64,000 nucleotides of DNA, from assembly GCA_905182645.1 (NCBI GenBank), contig CAJJCJ010000003.1, forward strand, positions 64,501 through 128,500, read 5' to 3'. The notes under the pieces are model-generated. The model searched no databases. It was not told the DNA's origin and was given only the letters and a program-made list of their open reading frames with translations. The position numbers and the translations under genes are program-made. Shown here in pieces: positions 34,034 through 43,794 of the stretch. This DNA is from an uncultured Sulfitobacter sp. Its GTDB lineage: Bacteria; Pseudomonadota; Alphaproteobacteria; Rhodobacterales; Rhodobacteraceae. The number at the start of each line of letters is the position of its first letter. Positions within the stretch are counted from its first letter, which is position 1.

Positions 34034-34963
34034 GTGCTTGAAATATTTCTGAAAACACTGCCATTTTTTGCTGTGATCGCAGTTGGCTATGGCGCGGGGC
34101 GCACCAAGTTTTTCACCCCAGAGGCCACGGCGTTCCTCACAAAATTCGTGTTTTACTTTGCGCTGTCGGCGATGTTGTTCCGGTTTGCGGCCAATCTTGA
34201 GATTTCCGCGATTTTGGACTGGCCATTTGTTTGGGCGTATTTGGTGGGCACGATGGTGGTCTATTTGCTGGCGACTGTGGTTGCGATGACGCGCGGATTA
34301 TCTGTGGCAGAGGCCGCGATAGAGGCCCAATGCGCTGTTATCGGTAACGTCGGATTTTTGGGCATTCCCATGCTTGTCTTACTGCTTGGGCAGGCGGCGA
34401 TTGGCCCCGTAATGATGGTGCTGGCTGTTGATCTAATTGTGTTCAGCAGCTTGGTTGTTATCTTGATCACGGGGTCCCGCGACGGGCGCATGTCGTTTGG
34501 TGTTTTGCGCACTGTCGGGCTGGGATTGTTGAAAAACCCGATGATTTTGTCGATCAGTTTGGGTCTGCTGGTTTCGTCAATGGCGGTGCCCATTCCGGTC
34601 CCTGTGAACGAGTTTCTTGAGATATTAGGTGGTGCCGCCACACCTGGTGCATTGTTTGCAATTGGTGCATCTCTGGCGAGCAAATCTGCCGAGCGCATGG
34701 TGATCGCGGGTTGGCTATCGTTTTGCAAACTGATCGTGCATCCTGCTGCTGTTGCTGTGGCCGCGTTGATGGTGTTTGACGTGAATCCCTATGCTGCAGG
34801 CGTGATGATTACCGCCGCCGCACTGCCGGTTGCTGGCAACGTTTATATCCTTGCCCAGCATTACGGCGTTGCCCCCGCGCGGGTGTCTGCGACGATTTTG
34901 TTATCAACGGGGCTTAGCGTTTTGACGATCTCTGCTGTGATCGCATGGGTGACAAGTCTGTAA
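34034..34963 (+). CDS. AEC-family (auxin efflux carrier-like) transporter
   Basis: A 309-residue inner-membrane protein with about ten segments in two halves. It starts at GTG 34034, directly after the previous stop. GNVGFLGIPMLVLLLG and GVMITAAALPVAGNVYILAQHYG are characteristic of AEC transporters (MdcF/malonate or organic-acid efflux type). The substrate is unknown. Confidence 0.88.
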   Translation: MLEIFLKTLPFFAVIAVGYGAGRTKFFTPEATAFLTKFVFYFALSAMLFRFAANLEISAILDWPFVWAYLVGTMVVYLLATVVAMTRGLSVAEAAIEAQCAVIGNVGFLGIPMLVLLLGQAAIGPVMMVLAVDLIVFSSLVVILITGSRDGRMSFGVLRTVGLGLLKNPMILSISLGLLVSSMAVPIPVPVNEFLEILGGAATPGALFAIGASLASKSAERMVIAGWLSFCKLIVHPAAVAVAALMVFDVNPYAAGVMITAAALPVAGNVYILAQHYGVAPARVSATILLSTGLSVLTISAVIAWVTSL

Positions 34964-35006
34964 ACCTGCGGTAGCCCTATTGGTGAAACATTAAGGGGCC
35001 TGCGCC

Positions 35007-35834
35007 ATGATTACCATTTCCGAGAACCGCTGCTTTGGTGGCACTCAAGGTGTGTATTCGCATACGTCGACTGCCTGCGCCTGTGATATGATGTTTGCGG
35101 TGTTCATGCCCGAAGAGGCCCAGCATGGCCCTGTGCCGGTTTTGTGGTTTCTGTCGGGTCTGACCTGCACCCACGAGAACGCGATGGTTAAGGCGGGCGC
35201 ACAAGCTTGGGCCGCTGAACAAGGTATCGCGCTGGTGTTTCCTGACACGTCCCCACGCGGTGATGATGTGCCAAATGACGATGCCTTTGATCTGGGGCAG
35301 GGCGCGGGGTTTTACATTGACGCGACTGAGGCCCCTTGGGACAAGCATTTCAAAATGTGGACCTATGTGACGGATGAATTACCTGCGCTGCTGGCCGAGA
35401 ATTTCGCAATCGATATGGACCGTCAGTCGATCACGGGTCATTCGATGGGTGGCCACGGTGCGTTGACCATGGCGATGGCATTGCCTGATCGATTCCGGTC
35501 CGTGTCAGCGTTTGCGCCAATTTGCAATCCAACCCAGTCTAACTGGGGCCGCAAGCAGTTTACGGCCTATTGGGGACCAGAGGAAAACTGGAGCCCGCAT
35601 GATGCCACCATGTTAATGGTGGATGGTGGGTTTAATGGCCCGATATTGATCGACACTGGCACCGATGATCAGTTCGGCGAATTGCTGGGCACCGAAGAAT
35701 TTGCGTCCGCATTTGTTGGCTGCCGTCAAGAAGGTCAAATCCGCATGCAAAAGGGTTATGACCATTCGTATTTCTTTATCGCGACATTCATTGAAGACCA
35801 CATCGCGTTCCACGCAGAGGCGCTTTATTCGTGA
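35007..35834 (+). CDS. fghA: S-formylglutathione hydrolase
   Basis: A 275-residue esterase D-type alpha/beta hydrolase. The nucleophile is in GHSMGGHGALTMAM, the conserved front block is PVLWFLSGLTCTHENAMVKAGAQ, and the acid/His pair sits in IDTGTDDQF and GYDHSYFFIATF. It completes glutathione-dependent formaldehyde oxidation after the alcohol dehydrogenase, which is not in this window. Its stop overlaps the next start (GTGA). Confidence 0.95.
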   Translation: MITISENRCFGGTQGVYSHTSTACACDMMFAVFMPEEAQHGPVPVLWFLSGLTCTHENAMVKAGAQAWAAEQGIALVFPDTSPRGDDVPNDDAFDLGQGAGFYIDATEAPWDKHFKMWTYVTDELPALLAENFAIDMDRQSITGHSMGGHGALTMAMALPDRFRSVSAFAPICNPTQSNWGRKQFTAYWGPEENWSPHDATMLMVDGGFNGPILIDTGTDDQFGELLGTEEFASAFVGCRQEGQIRMQKGYDHSYFFIATFIEDHIAFHAEALYS

Positions 35835-36277
35835 TCTATGTTGATGCCGATGCCTGCCCTGTGAAGGCCGAAGTCGAACGTGTCGGTACCCGCCATAAGG
35901 TGAAGATGTTTGTGGTGTCCAATGGCGGCATTCGCCCGTCGCCGAACCCGTTGGTGGAAACTGTTGTGGTCCCTGATGGCCCCGATGTCGCCGATATCTG
36001 GATCGCGGACCGTGCGGGGGCGGGTGACGTGGTGATAACGGGTGACATTCCACTGGCTGCACGCTGCGTTGAAAACGGTGCGATGGTACTGAAACATAAC
36101 GGTGAGCCGCTGACGACAGCCAACATTGGCAACGTGCTGGCGACCCGCGATTTGATGACCGATATGCGCGCCGCTGATCCGTTTCACCAAGGCGGTGGGA
36201 AACCATTTTCCAAGGCGGATAGGTCCCGATTTTTGGATGGGCTTGAACGCGCTTTGCGGGCGTCGCAAAAGCGCTAG
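35831..36277 (+). CDS. YaiI/YqxD-family (DUF188) protein
   Basis: A 148-residue protein starting at GTG 35831, coupled to fghA. The YVDADACPVK start, VVPDGPDVADIWIADRAGAGDVVITGDIPLA and GGGKPFSKADRSRFLDGLERAL are the conserved blocks of DUF188, a PIN-like nuclease-fold family of uncertain activity. The acidic residues of the fold (D5, D7 and the DxAD cluster) are present. Confidence 0.93.
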   Translation: MIYVDADACPVKAEVERVGTRHKVKMFVVSNGGIRPSPNPLVETVVVPDGPDVADIWIADRAGAGDVVITGDIPLAARCVENGAMVLKHNGEPLTTANIGNVLATRDLMTDMRAADPFHQGGGKPFSKADRSRFLDGLERALRASQKR

Positions 36278-36310
36278 ACCTGTCGCCGTTGACCTGCCAC
36301 GGATGGTGTC

Positions 36311-37276
36311 ATGAATATGTTTGCAAACCTGAGGCCCAATCAATTGGGCGCCATTTCGGCGATGATCGCCGTCTTCTTTTTCTCGGTTAACGACGGGGCG
36401 ATTAAGTTCCTGTCGGGTGGATATGCGCTGCATGAAGTCGTGCTGATCCGGTCGGTGATTGGTCTTGTGATCTTGCTGGTGCTGATCGCGCCGCTGACCG
36501 ATGGTTTCGCGATTTTTAGGACCAAGCGGCTGGGGATGCATCTGATCCGCGGGTTCTGCGTGGTCATGGCAAACATGACGTTTTTCCTTGGGTTGGCGGC
36601 GATGCCATTGGCGGATGCCGTGGCGATTTTCTTTATCAGCCCGCTGATTATCACTGTGTTTTCGGTGGTATTTTTAGGCGAATATGTTGGCCCACGGCGC
36701 TGGGCGGCGGTCATTGTCGGCCTGATTGGCGTTGTGATCATGATGCGCCCCGGCACCGCGTCGTTCCAATATGCGTCGTTATTGCCGGTTGTCGCGGCCA
36801 CGGCTTATGCCGGATTGCACATGCTGACGCGGCTTATTGGGCGCACTGAGAGTGCGGCGACAATGGCAGTTTACATCCAGATTGTGTTTATCGCGGTCTG
36901 TGTGATTATCGGTTTGGCCGTTGGCGATGGCCGCTTTGGTGACCAGTCTGACCCGTCATTGCGGTTCTTATTGCGGGCATGGGAATGGCCGGTGACCGCA
37001 GATTTCCCACTGTTTATCTTGGTCGGATTTGGCGTGGCTATCGGCGGGTATTTCATATCTCAGGCGTACCGCGTCGCAGAGGCATCGATGGTTGCACCAT
37101 TTGAATATTTGGCGCTGCCGTTGTCGGTGCTTTGGGGCATTCTGGTCTTTGATGAATGGCCGGATGCTGTGTCGTATTTGGGCATGGTGCTGATCCTTGG
37201 GGCAGGGTTGTTCATCGTTTGGCGCGAGGCCGCCACCGCGAAAGTCCAATTGCAAAACCCAAGGGTGCGTCGCTGA
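36311..37276 (+). CDS. EamA/DMT-family transporter
   Basis: A 321-residue inner-membrane protein with ten segments and two EamA halves. Examples are ISAMIAVFFFSVNDGAIKFL and the repeat AIFFISPLIITVFSVVFLGEYVGPRRW, with FEYLALPLSVLWGILVFDEWPD in the second half. The substrate is unknown. It stands 34 bases after the DUF188 gene. Confidence 0.92.
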   Translation: MNMFANLRPNQLGAISAMIAVFFFSVNDGAIKFLSGGYALHEVVLIRSVIGLVILLVLIAPLTDGFAIFRTKRLGMHLIRGFCVVMANMTFFLGLAAMPLADAVAIFFISPLIITVFSVVFLGEYVGPRRWAAVIVGLIGVVIMMRPGTASFQYASLLPVVAATAYAGLHMLTRLIGRTESAATMAVYIQIVFIAVCVIIGLAVGDGRFGDQSDPSLRFLLRAWEWPVTADFPLFILVGFGVAIGGYFISQAYRVAEASMVAPFEYLALPLSVLWGILVFDEWPDAVSYLGMVLILGAGLFIVWREAATAKVQLQNPRVRR

Positions 37277-37314
37277 AAAAACTGCGCTAGGGTGCCTGCG
37301 TAGAGGGGGCTTTC

Positions 37315-37935
37315 ATGACCATAAACGCCGTGATATTTGACATCGGAAATGTGCTGATCGAATGGCAGCCAGAGCGGTTTTTTGACGTGAAAATCGGTGA
37401 GGCTCGCAGGCGTGAAATGTTTGCGGCAATCGATCTGCATGGTATCAACGACGAGGTTGATCGCGGCGCAAATTTCCGCGACACGATCTATGCCGCTGCT
37501 GATGCCAACCCCGAATTTTACGCCGAGGTTCGCATGTGGCACGACCATTGGATCGAGATGGCAGCCCCCGCCATTCCGCAATCTGTGTGTGTTCTGCGCG
37601 CTTTGCGTGGGAAGGGCGTGCCGGTTTTTGCGCTGTCGAACTTTGGTATTCAGACCTTTGATATCGCCGAGCCCGTATACCCGTTTTTAGCCGAATTTGA
37701 TCGCCGTTATATTTCGGGCCATATGGGCGTGATCAAACCGGATGCGGAAATTTATGAGCGACTTGAGGGCGATTGTGGGCTCGATCCCAAGACCCTTTTG
37801 TTCACAGATGACCGGATTGATAACATCAACGCGGCCGCTGCGCGTGGTTGGCAAACCCACCTGTTTGAGACCCCGCACGGCTGGGCGGATTGCGTTGTTT
37901 CACATGGATTACTCACCGCAAAGGACACCCAATGA
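37315..37935 (+). CDS. HAD-family hydrolase (YihX-like)
   Basis: A 206-residue phosphatase-like protein. Motif I is VIFDIGNVLIEW, motif II is VFALSNF, and the conserved Lys is in GHMGVIKPDAEIYE followed by TLLFTDDRIDNINAAAARGW with the acidic pair of motif IV. This pattern matches the YihX/sugar-phosphatase branch. Its stop overlaps the following start (ATGA). Confidence 0.9.
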   Translation: MTINAVIFDIGNVLIEWQPERFFDVKIGEARRREMFAAIDLHGINDEVDRGANFRDTIYAAADANPEFYAEVRMWHDHWIEMAAPAIPQSVCVLRALRGKGVPVFALSNFGIQTFDIAEPVYPFLAEFDRRYISGHMGVIKPDAEIYERLEGDCGLDPKTLLFTDDRIDNINAAAARGWQTHLFETPHGWADCVVSHGLLTAKDTQ

Positions 37936-38843
37936 CCGAGATGATTCCATACGCTGAGGCCGATGAATTACTGGACTGGATTGCACTAACGGATGCGCTG
38001 GCGGCGGGCCATGATCTGCCTAAGGCGTTGGTCGAGGACGTATTTTTATATAGTGATAACAATACATTATTGAACAGGTCAGCTTGGATAAAGGGCATGG
38101 GGTTGGCGGTGAAATGCGCCACGATATTCCCTGATAACCGCAAGTCCGGCAAGGCGATGATTGGTGGTGCGGTCAACATGTTTTCAGGTGAAGATGGCGC
38201 GTTAGAGGCGATCTTGGATTTCCATTTGGTAACGAAGTGGAAGACGGCTGCGGATAGTCTGTTGGCAGCGCGCCGCTTGGCCCGCCCAGACAGTTCCAAG
38301 ATTTTGATTGTCGGTGCGGGGACCGTGGGGCGGTCGTTGCATGCCGCATATAAGTCGGCATTTCCCGATGCCGCGTTCACCGTTTGGAACCGATCACCCG
38401 AGGGTGCCAAGTCGTTTCAGGCGGACTTTCCTGATGTTGTAATTGCTGATGATTTGGAAACGGCGGTGCGCGCCGCTGACATCATCACGTCGGCCACAAT
38501 GGCGACCGAGCCGAATATATTTGGCGACTGGTTGCAGCCGGGCCAGCACGTTGATCTTATCGGGGCCTACCGCCCTGACATGCGCGAAGTCGACGATGCT
38601 GCATTGCTGCGCTCGAGGGTGTTTGTCGATAACATGCACACGACTGTCGGGCATATTGGAGAGCTGAAAATTCCGATTGCTGCGGGTGTGATTGATGCGT
38701 CGCATGTGGTCGCGGATTACTATGATCTGGACGCCTTTGTGCGTGGGTTGGACGATGAGATCACTTTGTTTAAAAACGGTGGTGGCGCGCATCTTGATTT
38801 GATGACTGCACGCTACATTCTAGATGCTTGGATTGCCCGATGA
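37932..38843 (+). CDS. Ornithine cyclodeaminase/mu-crystallin-family protein
   Basis: About 303 residues. A Rossmann motif ILIVGAGTVGRSLHAAY lies mid-protein, and the SATMATEPNIFGDWLQPGQHVDLIGAYRPDMREVDD block is typical of the family. The reaction may be ornithine or another amino/imino acid conversion using NAD(P). ATG 37932 is coupled to the HAD gene; the 14-residue upstream extension lies inside that gene and is rejected. Confidence 0.9.
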   Translation: MTEMIPYAEADELLDWIALTDALAAGHDLPKALVEDVFLYSDNNTLLNRSAWIKGMGLAVKCATIFPDNRKSGKAMIGGAVNMFSGEDGALEAILDFHLVTKWKTAADSLLAARRLARPDSSKILIVGAGTVGRSLHAAYKSAFPDAAFTVWNRSPEGAKSFQADFPDVVIADDLETAVRAADIITSATMATEPNIFGDWLQPGQHVDLIGAYRPDMREVDDAALLRSRVFVDNMHTTVGHIGELKIPIAAGVIDASHVVADYYDLDAFVRGLDDEITLFKNGGGAHLDLMTARYILDAWIAR

Positions 38844-39622
38844 TAACCGCTGAACAGATTGCTGATTTCCAACGTGACGGCGCGGTTGTTGTGCGCGGTG
38901 TATTTAAAGACTGGGTTGATACCTTGGCCGAAGGTGTGGCCCAAAACATGGCTAACCCCAGTGAATATGCGTCTGAGAATGAGGTGTCTCAGGGCCGGTT
39001 TTTCGATGATTATTGCAACTGGACCCGCATTCCCGCATTCGAAAAAGTTGTCCGCGAAAGCCCTGCTGCGGCCTTGGCCGCGCAAGCGATGCAAAGCCAG
39101 ACAGCTCAGTTTTTTCATGACCATGTGTTGGTCAAGGAACCCAGTACGCCCAAGCTGACGCCTTGGCATCAGGATGCGCCGTATTATTTTGTTGAGGGCC
39201 AGCAGACTGTGAGTTTGTGGATGCCGCTTGATCCAGTGGAAGGCGCGTCGCTGCGGTTTGTGGCCGGATCGCATAAGTGGGACAAGATGGTCCGCCCAGT
39301 GAGCTGGTCTGATGACAGCGACTTTTACGACACTGGCGATTGGACACCGGTGCCGGACCCTGATGCGGACCCCGACAAGATGCGTGTGTTGGAATGGCCG
39401 ATGCAGCCTGGTGATGTGGTGCTGTTTGATTACCGCACTGTGCACGGTGCGCGCGGCAACGCCACGGCCAGCCGTCGTCGTGCCGTGTCACTGCGTTGGG
39501 TCGGTGATGATGCCCGTTATGTCGCCCGCCCGGGGCGCACGTCGCCGCCATTTCCTGGCCATGACATGCAAGACGGTCAGCGCCTGCGGACAGATTGGTT
39601 TCCAGTGATCCATGGTGCCTAG
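38840..39622 (+). CDS. Phytanoyl-CoA dioxygenase-family protein
   Basis: A 260-residue Fe(II)/2-oxoglutarate dioxygenase. The metal ligands are visible as HQDAPYYF (HxD) and the distal His in YRTVHGARGN, followed by the 2-oxoglutarate Arg in SRRRAVSLRW. ATG 38840 overlaps the cyclodeaminase stop (ATGA). The pairing with an ornithine cyclodeaminase-like enzyme hints at an amino-acid-related substrate, but none can be named. Confidence 0.9.
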   Translation: MITAEQIADFQRDGAVVVRGVFKDWVDTLAEGVAQNMANPSEYASENEVSQGRFFDDYCNWTRIPAFEKVVRESPAAALAAQAMQSQTAQFFHDHVLVKEPSTPKLTPWHQDAPYYFVEGQQTVSLWMPLDPVEGASLRFVAGSHKWDKMVRPVSWSDDSDFYDTGDWTPVPDPDADPDKMRVLEWPMQPGDVVLFDYRTVHGARGNATASRRRAVSLRWVGDDARYVARPGRTSPPFPGHDMQDGQRLRTDWFPVIHGA

Positions 39623-39625
39623 GCC

Positions 39626-40528
39626 GTGATTTGGTTTTTTATCGCAGTGATCGCAGCGCTGGTTGCCGCGTTGCCGTTTGTGTTTGAGGCACAGCGCCGC
39701 GTTGTTGATGCGCCGATGCGGAATCGTGCCAAGGGATCTTTTGCGTAACTGTCTGCTGGTGTGACCCATTATCGGTGGCATGGTCCTATTGATGGTCCGG
39801 TGATTGTGGCCGTGCATGGCCTGACCACACCTGCGACCGTTTGGAATGGTATGATCCCGTTTCTGACAGCGCAGGGTTACCGTGTTCTGAGTTATGATCT
39901 GTACGGGCGCGGGTTTTCGGATGCGCCAAGTGGTGCGCAAAATATAGCGTTTTTTACGCGTCAGTTGGGCGAGTTGTTGGCTGATCAGGAGATTACCGAT
40001 GCTGTGACCTTGATGGGATATTCGATGGGGGGCAGCATTGTTGCAGAGTATGCGACTGTGCATCCTGACAAGGTTTCGCATGTTTTTCTGGTGGCTCCTG
40101 CGGGTATGCAAACACGGTCGACACTGTTCGACCTCTTGTGTTGTGTACTGCCTGGTATTGGTGATTGGATGCATGCCAGTTTTGCCGCTGGTCGCGTGCG
40201 TCGTGGTGCAATCGCGTCGCCAAAGCCTGCCGATATTGCGGGTATGCAAGCGTTTCAACTGGCGCGGCGAGGGTATCTGCCTGCCGTCTTAGCGAGCCAA
40301 CGGGGGGCCTTGTCTGAAAGCCAATCCCAAGCGCATCGCACGCTGGGTCGTCTTGGTATTACGGTGGTTGCAGTTTGGGGTCGCTTGGATAAAACTATTC
40401 CGTTGTCCGCGATGGGAAAGCTGTCCGAGTTGAACCGCGATGTGCGCCATGACGAGGTTATGGACGCGGGGCATGCGCTGCCTTACACACATCCGGCTGC
40501 TACAGTGAAGGCGTTGTTGGATGCCTAA
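39626..40528 (+). pseudogene. Alpha/beta hydrolase with an in-frame TAA after the membrane anchor
   Basis: From GTG 39626 the frame gives a membrane anchor (VIWFFIAVIAALVAALPFVFEAQRR) and linker, then TAA at 39746-39748. It then continues without shift into a full alpha/beta hydrolase: VHGLTTPATVW, SYDLYGRGFSD, the nucleophile elbow GYSMGGSI, VWGRLDKTIP and the His in DAGHALPYTHP. Relatives keep a sense codon (often Gln or Lys) at the stop, so one base change explains it. GTG 39761, 13 bases later, could still start a soluble form lacking the anchor, so function may be altered rather than lost. It follows the dioxygenase by three bases. Confidence 0.8.
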
Positions 40529-41757
40529 GCTGTCACTGCTGGCCTGTTTTCCTTGATGGGCAAGTGGATGATCGCGCTGAATGCGCTGACGCCTACGCCG
40601 ACCCACCACACATAGGTGTATGTCCCGTAAATGTCGTATAATGCGCCGCCGAGCCAGACCCCCAAAAACGACCCAAGCTGGTGCGAGAAAAACACGATTC
40701 CATAAAGCGTGCCCATGTACCGTAGCCCGTAAAGATGCGCGACGAGCCCCGACGTAAGCGGCACTGTCGCCAACCACAAGCTGCCCATGCAGATCGAGAA
40801 TATGACCACAGTCGTTGGTGTGATTGGCATCATAATGAACGCCGCCGCGATGATGGTGCGTCCTGTGTAGATCCCCGCAAGCAGGTATTTCTTGGAGTAC
40901 CGTTTGCCCAAGTAGCCCGCAAACAATGTGCCCCCGATGTTCGCCAATCCAATGAGTGATATTGCGATTGCCCCAAGCGTACTGGTGGTCGTGATGCCAA
41001 ACCCTGCAAGCCAAGACCCTTGCGCGATTGGGCCGCTCATTTCGGTCACGAGGGCGGGGAAGTGGGCGGTTATGAATGCCAGTTGATAGCCGCACGAAAA
41101 GAAGCCCAGAAAAATCAGACTGTAGGACGGATCTTTGAAGGCGCGTTTTAGGGTGGCGCCCATGGTTTCTTGGAGTTCGGCTTTGGGCGCGGTTATCGGG
41201 CTGCGCATCATTGGCAGCACCATGAGTACCGACAGGATCACCCCCGCGAAGACCATGAATGTTTGTTCCCACGTCATGAATGACAGTATGTATTCCGCCA
41301 GCGGCGCGCCAAAGACTTGGCCTGCCGAACCTGCAGCGGTTGCAATAGCCAGCGACATTGACCTGTTTTCGTCAGAGGATGCCCGTCCAACAACCGCAAG
41401 GATTACGCCGAACCCTGTGCCAGCGATCCCGAAACCAACAAGGATTTCGTACATCTGGTGTTCCAATGGCGTGGTTGCCCCGGCCGAAAGTAGCAGACCA
41501 GTGGCGTAAAATAGTGCCCCTGCGATGATCGCTTTGCGGTCGCCGATTTTTTCCGCGATTGCCCCAAAGATCGGTTGCCCGATCCCCCATGCGAGGTTCT
41601 GGATCGCGATTGCGAGGCTGAAGTCGGCCCGCATCCAGCCGAACTCTGCAGCGATCGGAATCTGGAACACTCCAAACGAAGCCCGAATGGCAAAGCCAGT
41701 CATGACAATAACGCAGCCTGCAATAAGGACGGGGTTCATCAGCGCATTTTGTTTCAT
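40525..41757 (-). CDS. Major facilitator superfamily transporter
   Basis: A 410-residue, 12-segment inner-membrane carrier. The loop motif GAIAEKIGDRKAIIAG between segments 2 and 3 is the MFS signature, and the two six-helix halves are evident. The general sequence resembles oxalate/monocarboxylate-type MFS proteins. The substrate is unknown. It is convergent with the hydrolase pseudogene (four-base overlap) and divergent from zapE. Confidence 0.9.
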   Translation of the reverse strand: MKQNALMNPVLIAGCVIVMTGFAIRASFGVFQIPIAAEFGWMRADFSLAIAIQNLAWGIGQPIFGAIAEKIGDRKAIIAGALFYATGLLLSAGATTPLEHQMYEILVGFGIAGTGFGVILAVVGRASSDENRSMSLAIATAAGSAGQVFGAPLAEYILSFMTWEQTFMVFAGVILSVLMVLPMMRSPITAPKAELQETMGATLKRAFKDPSYSLIFLGFFSCGYQLAFITAHFPALVTEMSGPIAQGSWLAGFGITTTSTLGAIAISLIGLANIGGTLFAGYLGKRYSKKYLLAGIYTGRTIIAAAFIMMPITPTTVVIFSICMGSLWLATVPLTSGLVAHLYGLRYMGTLYGIVFFSHQLGSFLGVWLGGALYDIYGTYTYVWWVGVGVSAFSAIIHLPIKENRPAVTA

Positions 41758-41862
41758 GCCAGCAACTGTGCCCTGATAGGTGCCGTTGGCAAGAGTATTT
41801 TAGTAAAAAGCGAGGCGGGGCGTGGGTTTTCAACCGTCACGTTGCGCGGTATCGATAGGGCT

Positions 41863-42921
41863 ATGACAATGCACGACATATATGCTGTGGCTGTCGCGGA
41901 TGGTAGTTTGCGCGAGGATGCCGCCCAACTGGTGAGTTTGCCACAGCTGGAGCGTATCCGTGCCGCCATGGCCGCACCTGTTCAGCGCGTTGGGTTATTT
42001 TGCAAAGCGCCGGAACCCACGCGCGGTCTTTATATGTGGGGCGGGGTTGGGCGCGGAAAGTCCATGTTGATGGATTTACTGTATGACGCCGTGGAGGCCC
42101 CCAAGCAGCGCAGTCATTTTCATGCGTTTATGCAGATGGTGCACGCCGAGATGGCGATTGCCCGCAAAGACGGTGTGAGCGATGCCATTGCGCCTGTTGC
42201 GGCCAAGCTGGCAAGCGAGATTCGGTTTCTGGCGTTTGACGAAATGCAGATCACAGATATCACTGATGCGATGATCGTGGGTCGCCTGTTTGAGGGATTG
42301 TTTGCCGCTGGTGTTGTGATCGTCACCACGTCGAACCGCGTGCCGGATGACCTTTATAAGAACGGACTGAACCGCGCGTTATTTACCCCGTTTATTGGGC
42401 TGATCAAGGACCGCATGGTGGTGCATTCGCTCGATAGCGACGTTGATTACCGCCAAGGTCGGCTTGCTGGAACGCCGACATTTTTCACGCCTGTAAATGC
42501 GGCTGCCCGCGCGCAAATTGACGATGTTTGGACCGCATTAACAGGTGGGCAGGACTCGCCGCTGACGTTGACGGTGCAGGGTCGGTCTGTGGTTATTCCG
42601 CGTTTTCATAATGGCGCGGGCCGCGTTGATTTCTTTGCCCTATGCGGCGCGCTTCTTGGGCCTGCGGATTACCTGGCTGTGGCCGACGCATTGCGTGTAT
42701 TGGTGTTGGAAGACATCCCGCTGCTGTCGCGTCAAAATTTCAACGAGGCCAAGCGGTTTGTGACGCTGATTGATGCATTATACGAGGCCCGCGTCCGGTT
42801 GATATGGTCGGCCGCGGCCATCCCTGAGATGCTGTATGTCGAGGGCGAAGGCACGTTTGAATTTGAGCGCACCGCGAGCAGGTTGCGCGAAATGCAGTCG
42901 GATGATTGGGCGGCCGGTTAA
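41863..42921 (+). CDS. zapE: Cell-division ATPase ZapE (AFG1-like)
   Basis: A 352-residue AAA-type ATPase with Walker A GGVGRGKSMLMD, Walker B FLAFDEMQITDI, sensor TTSNRVPDDLYKNGLNRALFTPFI and the C-terminal DIPLLSRQNFNEAKRFVTLIDALYE block. Family members destabilise FtsZ rings at constriction or handle membrane proteins. ATG 41863 opens MHDIYAVAVADG; the frame is open upstream but antisense to the MFS gene. Its end overlaps the convergent LysM gene. Confidence 0.94.
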   Translation: MTMHDIYAVAVADGSLREDAAQLVSLPQLERIRAAMAAPVQRVGLFCKAPEPTRGLYMWGGVGRGKSMLMDLLYDAVEAPKQRSHFHAFMQMVHAEMAIARKDGVSDAIAPVAAKLASEIRFLAFDEMQITDITDAMIVGRLFEGLFAAGVVIVTTSNRVPDDLYKNGLNRALFTPFIGLIKDRMVVHSLDSDVDYRQGRLAGTPTFFTPVNAAARAQIDDVWTALTGGQDSPLTLTVQGRSVVIPRFHNGAGRVDFFALCGALLGPADYLAVADALRVLVLEDIPLLSRQNFNEAKRFVTLIDALYEARVRLIWSAAAIPEMLYVEGEGTFEFERTASRLREMQSDDWAAG

Positions 42922-43769
42922 GCGTCTGGGATCGTCAGCCGTTGCCCGACGCGGATGTTGTTGGGGCTAGAAAGCGTGCTGCGATTGGCTGCAAAGATCA
43001 GTTGGTATTTCCCGACCTCGCCGTAAAAGTTAATCGCAATTGCCCCAAGGCTATCGTTGCTTCGCACGGTGTAGAACCGATATTGCTGAGTTTCGGTTGC
43101 GCGCTGAACGATGCGAACTTCAACGCCATCGGGGCGGTCGGGCACGGTGGGCGCGGTGCCGCCTGCAGCGATTGTTGCTTGGGTGATGATAGATGCCAGA
43201 AGCACATGCGTGTCCACGCGCCCGTCAGAGGTCACTAGAATTTGAGGCACGGTGATGGTGCCTGCGGTCGCTGCTTCGTTCACGAGTGTGTCGATGTATG
43301 CGTCGTTCTGCCCTTGCTTGAGGGCCTGCACGACAAGTATTTCCAACGTGGATGTCGCCGTCGGGTTTTGGGATGCCGTGGTGACGGTGTTCCCCGTGAT
43401 AGCCCCAATGCCAGATAAAACGCCGGTCGTCATGCGCAGCATTGGGTCGTCTTTTATTGCGTTTGGATTCTGTTCAACATTAAGCCCAAGTCCGGCCAGC
43501 ACATTGGTGGTGGTCGCATTCATCGTGCTATTGTCAACTGGGACGTTGATCCCGGGGGTGGTGTTACGCTGCGGAGCTTGGATTACGGCGGCATTTGTCA
43601 GCATGGCGGTCGCGGTGACAAGGGCCAAGGCAATATCGGTCTGTGCGCGGGTCACGGTTGCGTCGTTACCAATTGCGGGCATCGGGCGCCCATTATCAGA
43701 AGGGTGCAGGACAATGTAGCCGCACAGCACGACGGCAAAAATAAACAAGGCAACTACGGAACGGATCAT
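42918..43769 (-). CDS. Membrane-anchored LysM-domain protein (copy 1)
   Basis: A 283-residue protein with an N-terminal anchor (VVALFIFAVVLCGYIVL), a long low-complexity middle region and a complete C-terminal LysM: YTVRSNDSLGAIAINFYGEVGKYQLIFAANR, then INNIRVGQRLTIP-like. LysM binds peptidoglycan. It follows a rhodanese-like gene on the same strand, and the same rhodanese-LysM pair recurs at 45.2-46.7 kb. This copy is the intact one. Confidence 0.85.
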   Translation of the reverse strand: MIRSVVALFIFAVVLCGYIVLHPSDNGRPMPAIGNDATVTRAQTDIALALVTATAMLTNAAVIQAPQRNTTPGINVPVDNSTMNATTTNVLAGLGLNVEQNPNAIKDDPMLRMTTGVLSGIGAITGNTVTTASQNPTATSTLEILVVQALKQGQNDAYIDTLVNEAATAGTITVPQILVTSDGRVDTHVLLASIITQATIAAGGTAPTVPDRPDGVEVRIVQRATETQQYRFYTVRSNDSLGAIAINFYGEVGKYQLIFAANRSTLSSPNNIRVGQRLTIPDA

Positions 43770-43794
43770 AACAAACGACTTTCTATGCGTGCGC

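Noticed and set aside
41575-41862. 96-residue N-terminal extension of ZapE
   Set aside because: It is antisense to the MFS gene and unlike any ZapE; ATG 41863 fits the family start.
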